Assembly (NCBI GenBank): GCA_030068145.1
Contig: JAPJBO010000379.1
Span: 141,930 to 205,929 of the forward strand
From: Diplonema papillatum
Lineage: Eukaryota > Euglenozoa > Diplonemea > Diplonemida > Diplonemidae
DNA: 64,000 nucleotides
Direction of reading: 5' to 3'
In this document: piece after piece, positions 32,710 to 42,300 of the stretch
Layout of the letters: each line of letters starts with the position of its first letter
How positions within the stretch are numbered: the first letter of the stretch is position 1
Position numbers and translations under genes: made by a program
The notes under the pieces: generated by a model
Database searches by the model: none
What the model was told of the DNA's origin: nothing
What the model saw: only the letters and a program-made list of their open reading frames with translations

Positions 32710-33825
32710 TTTTTGGGAAAAAGTGTAAGTTGAAGTGTTGGAGTGGTAAATATCCTGTCGAGGTGGGCAGTAGTTGGAGTGGAGCACGGCACCACTCCTC
32801 AGCCATTTTGAAGGGAGAATATTGCCTCCGCATCACCGAATCAACCACACCCGAAGGCGTTGTTCAGCCTCCCTTAATCGAGTGAACCACTCGACATCAA
32901 CAACATTCAACAGGATCAACTGCAGGGGTTTCACGGACAACCTGCACAGCTTCTCCGAAGACGAGCCTATGAAGCGAGGAGTGGTAAATACATGTCGAGG
33001 GGGAGTGAGGGGGGTAGTGTCAGGAGTGGACGCACGGCATAGCTCCTTCCCACGTCGCTGGCAAGTTCACGTCTGCCTTCCGATTCGTAACATACCCCTG
33101 GAGGACCCTCCCCAATTTGTCCACATACCTTGAATGCTTAAAAGTTGTAACGGGGGGCTCTCCTCAGCATTTTCTGTACACTTCAGCTCGTATCAGCACG
33201 GCAGGAGCGCAAGTTGTTCAGCAGTCATGCGAGAAAAATGAAAGCGGGGATAGCCAGGTCCTATTCCTGGTGCAGAGAGAAAGACTACAGCACGCAAGGC
33301 CAGGTCGGAAGACGAGACGCTTTTGCTACTTTGCTGTGGGAAAGGAAATCAGGGACTGGACAGGTGAGTTCGCCCCGTCTCGTTCGCAGCTCGAAAGCAT
33401 GCGCGAATTGAGAGAAAAATCTCCGGCACCAACAAGGGCCAGCAGATCATTCGATATGTGCGGCCAGCGAAGGAAGCTGAGCCTTTTTTTCCGTTCGCAT
33501 CACGGTGGGTTCTGCATCGTTTACAGCAGTGGACTACGACGGTATCATATCATTTTGGACCCCCACGCTCTCGTTCTTGATGAATGAAGACATTTTTGCC
33601 GAATGCTTTCGCAGAAGTTCGTCTTCCTGCGATCTAATAATTTCACCTCTGAAGTAGGAGTACGTACGACCCCCCGGCAGTCCCTCGTGATCCCGCGCAA
33701 ACAATAGTACCGTTCGATGACCTTCGGCTCGACCTTCGATGGCGGTTGACGCTACGATCTTGCCCCGGAGCGTACTCCTTGTTTCTGCCGCGTCTTGCCT
33801 ATTTTTTTTCGAGGCAAAAATAGTG
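32710..33825. other. Intergenic, no gene recognised
   Basis: Upstream flank of the LEA-like gene. A short repeated phrase (GAGTGGTAAATA(T/-)CCTGTCGAGG at 32742 and GTGGTAAATACATGTCGAGG at 32982) is present. No conserved frame. Confidence 0.5.
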
Positions 33826-33827
33826 GG

Positions 33828-34749
33828 CACTGCTCGCACCACGGCGACCTACTCGGCGCTGCTAGCATCACGGCGACCTACTGGGCGCTGCTCGCACCAC
33901 GGCGACCTACTGGGCGCTGCTCGCACCACGGCGACCTACTGGGCGCTGCTCGCACCACGGCGACCTACTGGGCGCTGCTCGCATCACGGCGACCTACTGG
34001 GCGCTGCTCGCACCACGGCGACCTACTGGGCGCTGCTCGCACCACGGCGACCTACTGGGCGCTGCTCGCATCACGGCGACCTACTGGGCGCTGCTCGCAT
34101 CACGGCGACCTACTGGGCGCTGCTCGCATCACGGCGACCTACTGGGCGCTGCTCGCACCACGGCGACCTACTGGGCGCTGCTCGCACCACGGCGACCTAC
34201 TGGGCGCTGCTCGCATCACGGCGACCTACTGGGCGCTGCTCGCATCACGGCGACCTACTGGGCGCTGCTCGCACCACGGCGACCTACTGGGCGCTGCTCG
34301 CATCACGGCGACCTACTGGGCGCTGCTCGCATCACGGCGACCTACTGGGCGCTGCTCGCATCACGGCGACCTACTGGGCGCTGCTCGCACCACGGCGACC
34401 TACTGGGCGCTGCTCGCATCACGGCGACCTACTGGGCGCTGCTCGCACCACGGCGACCTACTGGGCGCTGCTCGCACCACGGCGACCTACTGGGCGCTGC
34501 TCGCATCACGGCGACCTACTGGGCGCTGCTCGCATCACGGCGACCTACTGGGCGCTGCTCGCACCACGGCGACCTACTGGGCGCTGCTCGCACCACGGCG
34601 ACCTACTGGGCGCTGCTCGCATCACGGCGACCTACTGGGTGCTGCTCGCACCACGGCGACCTACTGGGCGCTGCTCGCATCACGGCGACCTACTGGGCGC
34701 TGCTCGCACCACGGCGACCTACTGGGCGCTGCTCGCATCACGGCGACCA
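33828..34749. repeat. 29-bp minisatellite, about 32 units
   Basis: The unit GCTGCTCGCACCACGGCGACCTACTGGGC differs between copies almost only at one position (CACCACGG or CATCACGG). A 29-bp period cycles through all three frames with no stop on the plus strand, producing spurious proteins of up to 700 residues. Its right edge forms the 3' end of the adjacent minus-strand gene. Confidence 0.97.
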
Positions 34750-35853
34750 AGGCGGCAGGAGCTCGGGAGAAATGGACACCTGGTCGAGAGAAAGCGTCTC
34801 CGCGGTGATCTGCTTCCGCAGCTTGCGCCGCTGCTCGGACGTCCCCAGCCGGATGGACCCCCTGCCCGTCAGCACGCCGAGGTCGACCGCCGGCGCCCGC
34901 TCGCAGGAGAACACGTTGATGGTCAGCGTCGAGGGGTTGAGCGAGAACTCGTCGCGCATCGAGACCTCCTCCCGCGGCTCGTCGGCCTGCCCGGCGGCGG
35001 CGGCGGGGGCGCCGCGGCCGCGCTGGCGGACGGCCTTCTGGTAGTTCGTCAGGATGTGCACGACGTCCAGCCGCGTGTCCTTCACGACGTCGACCCGCCC
35101 CGCCTGCCTTCCCAGCGGCTCCACCAGCAACCCGGGCTGCTTCTTCACCGAGCGCTGCCCCGGGGGTGCTTCACTGCGGGTCACCAGCGGATCAACACTG
35201 GACGACTTCACCGGGGACCGAGGGCGGTGCCCCCCTGCCGGCGGCGAAGCGCCGGCCGCGTAGCCAGCGGCCGCGCCCTTCGTGGGCGGCAGGGCCAGCG
35301 GCCCCGCCGGGGCGGGCGCCGCGGCGGCGGTGAAGAACCCCGGCTTCGTCCGGTCGGTCGCGAGCGAGAAGTCGAAGCCCTTGAGCTTCTGCCGCCGCAG
35401 CCGCTCCTCCTTGTCGCCCGCCGCGGTGTCGCGCCAGCCGAGCTTTTCGAGCGCCGCGGTCCGCGAGTCGCCGCCGTAGTAGTGCCCTTTGCCCTGCCCG
35501 GGCTCCTGCTTCTTGCCCCTGGCGGAGCCGTCGTCGGGCCGCCCCGCGCCCCCGTCCCACTGCCGCACCACGTTGTAGTAGTCCGCGATCGTGCCGATGC
35601 CCTTCAGCTGGTTCGCGTAGTCCTGCAGCTGCCCCGCAGACCGCCCGGGCGGCCCGAAGTCCGGCAGGTCCAGCGCCTCGCCCGGTTGCGGCTTCGCGTC
35701 GACCGCGCGGGAAGCGGGTTTTCGCTGGAAGTCGCATCGCGCGGCTGCCTTCCGGGGGGCTTGGGTGGCGGGCCTCGTCTGGAAATAAGGCGCCGCGTCT
35801 CGGCCGGTGGACAGCGAGAACGGAATGCCTGCTGGTTTGGCGCGGGTGGACAT
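34738..35853 (-). CDS. Arg/Pro/Ala-rich protein of unknown function
   Basis: I place the start at 35853 (MSTRAKPAGIPFSLSTGRDA), giving 371 residues; the longer frame upstream merely reads through an rRNA fragment. Composition and GC-rich third positions support a real gene. No family is recognised. Residues 60-110 (LPDFGPPGRSAGQLQDYANQ... TIADYYNVVRQWDGG) and the C-terminal 90 residues (DVVHILTNYQKAVRQ... MRDEFSLNPSTLTINVF) look folded, with a long Pro/Ala/Gly-rich linker between. The stop codon is TGA from the first unit of the 29-bp minisatellite, so the array has reached or created the present C-terminus. The 28S fragment copy 3 begins about 100 bp upstream of the start. Confidence 0.65.
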   Translation of the reverse strand: MSTRAKPAGIPFSLSTGRDAAPYFQTRPATQAPRKAAARCDFQRKPASRAVDAKPQPGEALDLPDFGPPGRSAGQLQDYANQLKGIGTIADYYNVVRQWDGGAGRPDDGSARGKKQEPGQGKGHYYGGDSRTAALEKLGWRDTAAGDKEERLRRQKLKGFDFSLATDRTKPGFFTAAAAPAPAGPLALPPTKGAAAGYAAGASPPAGGHRPRSPVKSSSVDPLVTRSEAPPGQRSVKKQPGLLVEPLGRQAGRVDVVKDTRLDVVHILTNYQKAVRQRGRGAPAAAAGQADEPREEVSMRDEFSLNPSTLTINVFSCERAPAVDLGVLTGRGSIRLGTSEQRRKLRKQITAETLSLDQVSISPELLPPWSP

Positions 35854-35949
35854 TTCTGGCGTTTCTTGTGGTTTAGAGGTTCTGAGATTTCTGTCAGCGA
35901 ATTTTGACTGCGGGTTGCAAGTTTGGGCGCCGGCTGTTGGGGGGGAAAA

Positions 35950-36300
35950 AGAACATGCACTGGATCGTTCGCCCCTGTACCCAGCTTTGACGAGCGATTC
36001 GCACGTCAACACCGCAACGGACCTCCACCAGGGTTTCCCCGGCTTCGTCCTGTCCGGGCGTGGTTCACCATCTTTCGGGTCCCAACAAGTGTGCCGAATC
36101 CCTTTCCAGTAAATCAGGATCTGCGCCCTCAATCAAGGATTGTCCCTTTCAGTGCGGCTTGCGGGTTTGACCCTAGGTCTCGCACACGTATTACGTGGTT
36201 CAAGACGGGTAGTAGAAGAACAATGCGTCTGACATGAGCCTGCCAGCGTTTAACCACATCAGGCTAGCGGGAGTTAGGACGTTGTCCAAAGACGCCGCTC
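35950..36300 (-). rRNA. 28S rRNA 5'-region fragment (copy 3)
   Basis: The reverse complement contains GGGACCCGAAAGATGGTGAA, GGAAACCCTGGTGGAGGTCC and GTTGACGTGCGAATCG, with more substitutions and small deletions than copies 1 and 2. It extends further 3' in the molecule than copy 1 (past GGTACAGGGGCGAACGA). No flanking direct repeat was found. Confidence 0.9.
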
Positions 36301-36487
36301 TGTGCAGCGTGTTCTGGGCTTGACGCAGTCACAATTCCACACGGTGGAGTCCAGCCTCAGAAGCTGGAGTTAAAGCTTGAGTTGAAAGAGCGGGTGTCAC
36401 ACCCGCTCTTCGGGTGTGACTTGCACCCTGTTCAAGTACAGCTTCTGAGGTCACCGTGCAGGCACCGCTCCGAGACCAAAACCTGGG

Positions 36488-37216
36488 TCAAAGAAGGAAG
36501 AGAAACCTTTGGGTACGCTGTTTGCGCGCTTTCTCAGATTTTCCAGATGTCGTGTGACCCGCCTGCAACAAAAGATTTACATGTAACACACCCGGAGGGA
36601 CCGTCTTCAGAGCTTGGTTCATTGAGGCTATCGGCGTCAGGTCGGGCGACTTTTTGGGAGAATCGTTGGGCTTGAGGCCGCGTGGTCCTGCTGGGGGTGG
36701 CGTAGATGAGTTGGGACCGGCAACGCCAGGCTGCAGAGGTAACGGGGCAGAGGAGGTGTCCCGTGTGTCATCTGGCTTCGGCGCAAGACCCACCGGCGAA
36801 AACGAGTACGTAACTGCGCGAGGCTCGGTGAGGTGATGCAGAGGGCAGAGCACGTCAACTCGTTTGTCGGGCCGCGGTTCCAGAGGCGTTCTGCACTGCA
36901 TAAGCTTCATGTTGACCGGGGAAGGCGATCTCGGCTTTGAGACGTATGCCTGTTTGGGGAGGAGGCCCATGCTGTGATGGGCCGCCGTCGGGTTGAGATC
37001 GCGGCCCAACAAGTAGTCGATCTCCCCGTTCACGAACCCGGGCCACCGCCGGCCGTACCTGCCGCCGCTTTCTCGCCCGCTGATCACCGGATTGCGCAGG
37101 CGCCGCCACTTCGAATTCTTGCAGTTCGCCCTTTCACAGTCCGGCCACCGGTCGCCCGCATCGCCAATCATGCCGTCGACTTTCCCCCCGGAACCGGCTG
37201 AACCCTTGCCTACCAC
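36488..37216 (-). CDS. Hypothetical protein, first exon(s)
   Basis: A 242-residue frame beginning MVGKGSAGSGGKVDGMIGDA. The first about 205 residues (including YLLGRDLNPTAAHHSMGLLP and a Pro/Ser-rich tail) look coding by codon use. A donor GG-GTGTGTTACATG at 36591, like those of the CAF1 gene, suggests the exon ends at 36592 and the last 35 residues are intron read-through. No downstream exon could be recognised before the 28S fragment. No family known to me. Confidence 0.5.
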   Translation of the reverse strand: MVGKGSAGSGGKVDGMIGDAGDRWPDCERANCKNSKWRRLRNPVISGRESGGRYGRRWPGFVNGEIDYLLGRDLNPTAAHHSMGLLPKQAYVSKPRSPSPVNMKLMQCRTPLEPRPDKRVDVLCPLHHLTEPRAVTYSFSPVGLAPKPDDTRDTSSAPLPLQPGVAGPNSSTPPPAGPRGLKPNDSPKKSPDLTPIASMNQALKTVPPGVLHVNLLLQAGHTTSGKSEKARKQRTQRFLFLL

Positions 37217-37219
37217 CCG

Positions 37220-39215
37220 ACTCTCCTCGTCTCCCTCGTTCCGCTCGAGTACCCCCTCAGCGCCCCACAGCGCTGACGGAACGCGGGTCCATACCCAAGG
37301 GCAGTGCCTTTTTCTTATTTAAAGATTCTGGACGGGTTCTTTGTAAATTATTTGGTAGTTTTACTGTCGTACTCAAGGGAATGTTTCGAACGCAACGGCC
37401 GGGCCCCACGCAGTGATGTTACCCAGGAGAAGATCACTTTCTGGCTGGTTGTACGCTACTCAGCCTCTACCACACGAGGCTGAGCAGCTGTTCCCACTGC
37501 ATGTGCACTTGAAGTTAGCTCCGCAAGATTTTCATCACCAGGAGCGAGCGAAAGTGAATGGTTGATTCCCGGGGTTGTTGTTCGGTATTCGCTTTGTGTT
37601 CGACTGCCAGCGGGCCAGCATATATATCAACCGGCTTTGCAGGCAGCTTGATCCCACTGCAATTGGGCTGTCAACGCCATGGCGAAGTCGGATCATACAA
37701 GGTTCTCCGCATGCTTCAGTCTTCGAACCGTCGTGTGTAGCAATGTAGATGACCGATTCATTTTGCCTTTCCATGTATTTCGGCATCGCTTCTGAATCGC
37801 ATTTACAGGAAGCGAGCGAAGCTGGGCTGTTGAATTCCGGGTTGTTCGGTGCCTAGACACCCTTTGCGTTGCTAGAACGCACGGAGATACGGTTGTGGGA
37901 ACGGACACAACGAAAGAGGCAAACTGTCGCAGCACCGCAACCATATCGACGAGTAGACGTGGAAGAAGCGTACGCTTCGACTGGCCACTCGGCTGTCTTC
38001 GTCCCACCATGATGCTAATGGCAAAATTCTCAAGAGACGAATGACAACAACCGGACACCCAACCAGACGATGATGTGGCTCTTTGGCTGCTTAGAGAGCC
38101 GCAGAGCCGGGGAGGACACACACACCGCTCAGAAGGGACCCGAAACCGCCTTGAGCAGACGGAAACTCGATTGTCCGGCCATTGGGCAGATCACTCGGAT
38201 TCAGAGCGACTGGCAGGCACTGGGGCGAAAAAGACATTTGCGTGTTACCTGGACAAGGCAGCTGCGTGGCTAGCAAGGGCAGAGCCCCAAGGTTTAGAAG
38301 AGACTGACGCGTTCTGCGTGACAGATGGGCTGGGATAGGCTCAGGCAGAGCGTACTTTGGCAGAAAGCATTGCCTCAGGTATGAGGTCAGAGAACCAAGT
38401 GGTGGAAGAGACTGGCGCGGTCTCAACATAGAGAGGGAGCACTCGCCACGGCTGTACTGAAAATGTGGCTTTGATAACGAGTTGGATTCTTTTTGTTCGC
38501 AACAGTCCAGGCTGCAGGCACAACATGCACGAAGAAACGGAAGAAATCGGTAGTCGATGTGGCAGCCAGTCACAGCCTTCAGTCTGAGCCACGGAAAGTG
38601 TGCCTCCAGAAGGGCAGATGACCACAGGCGTGCAATGCGCACCCGCTGCGGCACCCGAAGTGTTCAAAGAACACTGACTCTCCCGAAAGGGGGAGGGAGG
38701 CTTAAAATAGGCTCAGACAGAGCGTACTGTCACTCCACGGTACCAGGACAGAGGACCGCGGGCCATTGCAATCCTCATTCGCAGCGGAAACCCGAAGTGT
38801 TCAAAAAAAGCTTGCGCGTTCTTCTCACACTAGAAACCGGAGTGCCATACACTAGTCCTTGTCGTAAGACCACGGCCCAAGACCATCTTCGGCACTCTTC
38901 GTTTGGCTGCCATAAATGTGCTTGTATCGCGGGTGGGTGGACAGCGTGTTGTAGTTGTATGGCTTGAGGAGACGATACACGAGCAACCACTTCATCATGT
39001 TGGTGTATAGCCACGCCACGGTAACCAGCCTGTGTGGATATTTGGCCTTGCAAGTAAACGCTCTTCATATGCACCGACCGCTCACCTTATAGGCGCTAAA
39101 AAGACTTGTTCATTGTTTTCAACGCTACCGAGAAACCTAAGTTATTGTAATAGTACGTGCAACAGTAGTAACAGTCGAATGTGCTTGCCTTTTCTTTCCT
39201 ACTACTACTGGGTGG
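37220..39215. other. Intergenic, no gene recognised
   Basis: No conserved frame. Two degenerate phrases recur: ATAGGCTCAG(G/A)CAGAGCGTACT at 38335 and 38708, and ACCCGAAGTGTTCAAA at 38655 and 38790, indicating a diverged tandem duplication of about 370 bp spacing and 130 bp spacing respectively. Confidence 0.45.
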
Positions 39216-39222
39216 GGGTTCA

Positions 39223-39990
39223 AATACAATAGGTATTTATAATATTGTATTTGCTGGAGGCTAAAGAAAACCGGGTTTTCAAAAGGCTGGGTGCTGAAAG
39301 TCTGGGTACAGGCACTTGGGGGTCAACAATGGAGCTATCCCTGGCATGTATCGGCACCTTTTCTACAGGTGCTTCATCCGGGAGTTCACGACTTTCTCGG
39401 CGACTTTCGCTATGTTGCTCGTCAGCGCTTTTGGGCGGTACGCGTCCGCTCTTGACTTGTCCTTCCCCGGTTTCGGGAGGAGCTTGAGATGCGCGTTCCT
39501 CCATCCCGCGGATATGGTGCCTTCTTGTCAAGTCAGGTTGACGAGGTGGAGAAGCGCCCTCTTCGCGAGTGGACTCATGTGGATGACGAACAGATTGGCT
39601 ATGCGGTCCGGTCCCGTTGCTTTTTTTGGATCGAGGCCGTTTATCTCGCTTTCAAGTTCCGCCATTGTGATGGGTGCCTCGCTGGGGTGGTCTGTCGGGG
39701 GGAGCGGACTCTCCTCGAGGGGCGGCCCCGAAGCCTTGCACACCCCAGCCAAGTATTTCCCCATGAAGTTGGCCTTTTGACGGTATCCTACTACGGGGCC
39801 CAAATACAATAGGTATAATATTGTATTTGGAGGGGAAGGATAGAGAAAACAGGGTTTTCAAACAGTCTGGATGCTGATAGTCCGGCTGCAGGCACTTGCA
39901 GGTCAACATTGGAGAAAATTTGGCAAATATTTTGAGGGGTGGAAAGAGCTACCCCCCGGCATGTATGGCACCTTTTCGACACTCGATGTG
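39223..39990. repeat. Direct repeats with hairpin start, flanking an RT fragment
   Basis: CAAATACAATAGGTAT...ATATTGTATTTG, a near-perfect hairpin, starts two direct copies (about 39223-39370 and 39797-39985) that continue GAAAAC(C/A)(G)GGGTTTTCAAA...GCAGGCACTTG and CATGTAT(C)GGCACCTTTTC. Between them lies the RT fragment below. Confidence 0.7.
39370..39790 (-). pseudogene. Non-LTR reverse transcriptase fragment (N-terminal RT)
   Basis: On the minus strand the frame reads ITMAELESEINGLDPKKATG, then PDRIANLF, and after a frameshift PKPGKDKSRA...YRPKALTSNIAKVAEKVV, which are motifs 0-2 of a Jockey/I-type LINE reverse transcriptase. Internal stops and a frameshift show it is dead. It belongs to a family other than the LINE at 51265-55815, whose corresponding segment reads LKDLDPKTSLDPDG. 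Confidence 0.8.
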
Positions 39991-40010
39991 GCCAAAAATC
40001 TGGCCCCCAG

Positions 40011-40700
40011 ATGGCGCGAACGTTCCAAAGCTTCCCAAAATGCGTCCACAATGATCAGGTTTACCTTTCGTTTCTGATTGTGAACTTTGTTCTTAAATTT
40101 GTCGCAACGGTGCGGCTAAGTGGCAAGCAGCTCGATGAGCATGACTCTTCTTCCGGTCCAATCACAATCCGGACGTGGCCGTAGGTTTCAGTGCCTGCTG
40201 ATCACGAGGTTTACTACAGCTGTAGCAACAGCACACAGCCGCTCGGCCAGCATGAGCCGTAGTGACGGTAGTCTAACGCCGCATCTTTGCGTTGAACGTG
40301 GATTTCGGAGGTCGCCGAATTGGAGATGAAAGTGAATCTGTTGCTACTGCGGTGCAGAAGGATGATGACTTAGGATCGGCCTACTGAAGACATGGTAGCT
40401 GCAACCATCACCCGTCCGCCCGAGTCTGACTGAGCGACCACTGACGTGGCACTGTAGAGTCGCCACAGAAGATGAATTTGTCGCCCAATTACATTGCGTT
40501 GTTAACAACTTGCAGACCTCGACTGACAACGGTACCGAAATTGGGCTCAAATTTTACACTTACCGGAATTCGTTCAAAGTTTGAAAACCATACCGTAATG
40601 GGTTCAAAGTTTGGCACCATACCGTAATGGGTTCAAAGTTTGGATCATGTACCGTAATGGGTTCAAAGTTTGGATAACATACTGTAATGGGTTTTGGCCC
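40011..40700. mobile_element. Right end of a GRG-N7-CCA TIR element (left part missing)
   Basis: The segment is the inverted copy of the left arm of the 43231-47804 element, ending with the same 19-bp terminus (read inward GGGCCAAAACCCATTACAG). Its last 150 bp are a subterminal array of about 28 bp containing CCGTAATGGGTTCAAAGTTTGG. Retroelement sequence follows directly at 40701. No left terminus or matching duplication was found, so the element is truncated or rearranged. Confidence 0.65.
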
Positions 40701-41059
40701 GGGCGGCGACAGCCTACGCAACAGCTGTCAAAGAAGGGAAGTACCGCGGCATCATCGACAACAAGCCAAACCCCCGGGAATGGCTCGCTGTCCCGCTAGT
40801 CGTGGACACCTTCGGAGCGTGGTGTCCTGGAGGGGAACTTTGCCATTATAGTCCACGATTCTTAGATTTTGCCATTATAGTCCACGATTCTTAGATCTTT
40901 CCATTATAGTCCATGTTCCTTAGATTTTGCCATTATAGTCCAAGCCCTTAGATCTTTCCATTATAGTCCGTGTTTCCTTAGATCTTTCCATTATAGTCCG
41001 CGTTTCCTTAGATCTTTCCATTATAGTCCGTGATATAGTCCGTGATTCCTTAGATTAGA

Positions 41060-41425
41060 CAAGTTTGGGACCCAACTTTGGTACCCAAGTTTGGGACCCA
41101 AGTTTGGTACCCAAGCAACTTTGGGACCCAAGTTTGGGTCCCAAGTTTGGGTCCCAAGTTTGGGTCCCAAGTTTGGGTCCCAAGTTGGGTCCCAAGTTTG
41201 GGTCCCAAGTTTGGGTCCCAAGTTTGGGCCAAGTTTGGGCCAAGTTTGGGACCCAAGTTTGGTACCCAAGCAAGTTTGGGACCCAAGTTTGGGTCCCAAG
41301 TTTGGGTCCCAAGTTTGGGACCCAAGTTTGGGTCCCAAGTTTGGTTCCCAAGTTTGGGACCCAAGTTTGGGACCCAAGTTTGGGACCCAAGTTTGGAACT
41401 CAAGTTTGGAACTCAAGTTTTGGGC
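41060..41425. repeat. 13-bp array, unit AAGTTTGGGWCCC
   Basis: About 28 units with GGGACCC and GGGTCCC variants interleaved. It is followed by CAAGTTTTGGGCACAAACTC and then a terminus of the GRG-N7-CCA type. Same unit as at 60708-61098 and 61642-64000. Confidence 0.93.
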
Positions 41426-42134
41426 ACAAACTCAGGTCCGAGTCAGGAAACCGTACTCTTTTGGTATTTCACCCAACCAGCAGCCCGTGCCTGGGCCACG
41501 GCTGGGGAAAGGGGGGTCTCTAAAAAACGAAGAAAAAGCAAAAACTACGGTTTCTGTGCATTTTTCTTGTATTTCTGGGGGCCTTCCAGGAGTTTCAAGT
41601 GTGTGTACTATAATGGGCAACTCTAAGGAAACATGTACTATAATGGGCAACTCTAAGGGAACATGTACTATCTTGGGTAACTCTAAGAGGTATGTACTAT
41701 AATGGGTAACTCTAAGAAAGTGTGTACTATAATGGGAAATGACCCGTGCGAACCCTGCTGACCCCTTTTGGTGAACATGCTGATTGTTTCCCGCGGACCA
41801 GCACAGTGCCAAGACGCTGTGACTTGCAAAGTTAACTTTCGGAAATACGCCGTTTTCTCGATGCACGAGAAATCAGGGCTCGGAGTCCGAACTGCGAGCT
41901 CGAACCTTTCGCTTGTTGTGTGAAGGTTTTCCCTTCAGTTTTTGCTCGGAGTTGCGAACAACGTGCTTCTAACAGGCAAGCTGCACTTCAATTGTAATAC
42001 ACTAGTGTTTTTGGGGGGGGTCTGAGCCCACCCCAATTCCACGCCGTGTATCGTTATATTACAATTGAATTCAATTGCCCCCCCCCAGTAATAGCATAAT
42101 GGGGAAATTAGCAACTTTAATAGCATAATGGGGA

Positions 42135-42300
42135 ATGTCCCACTTTTGACTCCAAGTTTTGGGTCCAAAACAAAAGTTTCTACTCCAAGTTTTTGGGTCC
42201 AAGTTTTGGGTCCATGTTTTGGGTCCATGTTTTGGGTCCAAGTTTTGGGTTCAAGTTTTGGTTCAAATTTGTGGGTCCAAGTTTGGGTGGGATTTTGGAC
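42135..42300. repeat. 14-bp array, unit CAAGTTTTGGGTCC
   Basis: About 11 degenerate units, a relative of the 13-bp unit with one extra T. Lies in the interior of the 40833-42744 element. Confidence 0.8.

Noticed and set aside
32702-32848. 49-residue extension of the LEA-like protein
   Set aside because: Different composition and codon use from the repeat protein; the ATG at 32701 fits better.
33828-34749. CRISPR-like array with 29-bp repeats
   Set aside because: Units follow each other without spacers and the DNA is eukaryotic.
33739-35907. A 722-residue open frame with repeating ALLAPRRPTGRCSHHGD
   Set aside because: It is the 29-bp minisatellite read in all frames plus the antisense of the real minus-strand gene. 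Period 29 without stops explains it.
35854-36132. N-terminal extension of the gene at 34738-35853
   Set aside because: The extra 93 codons read a 28S rRNA fragment and upstream flank; the internal ATG at 35853 starts normal coding composition.
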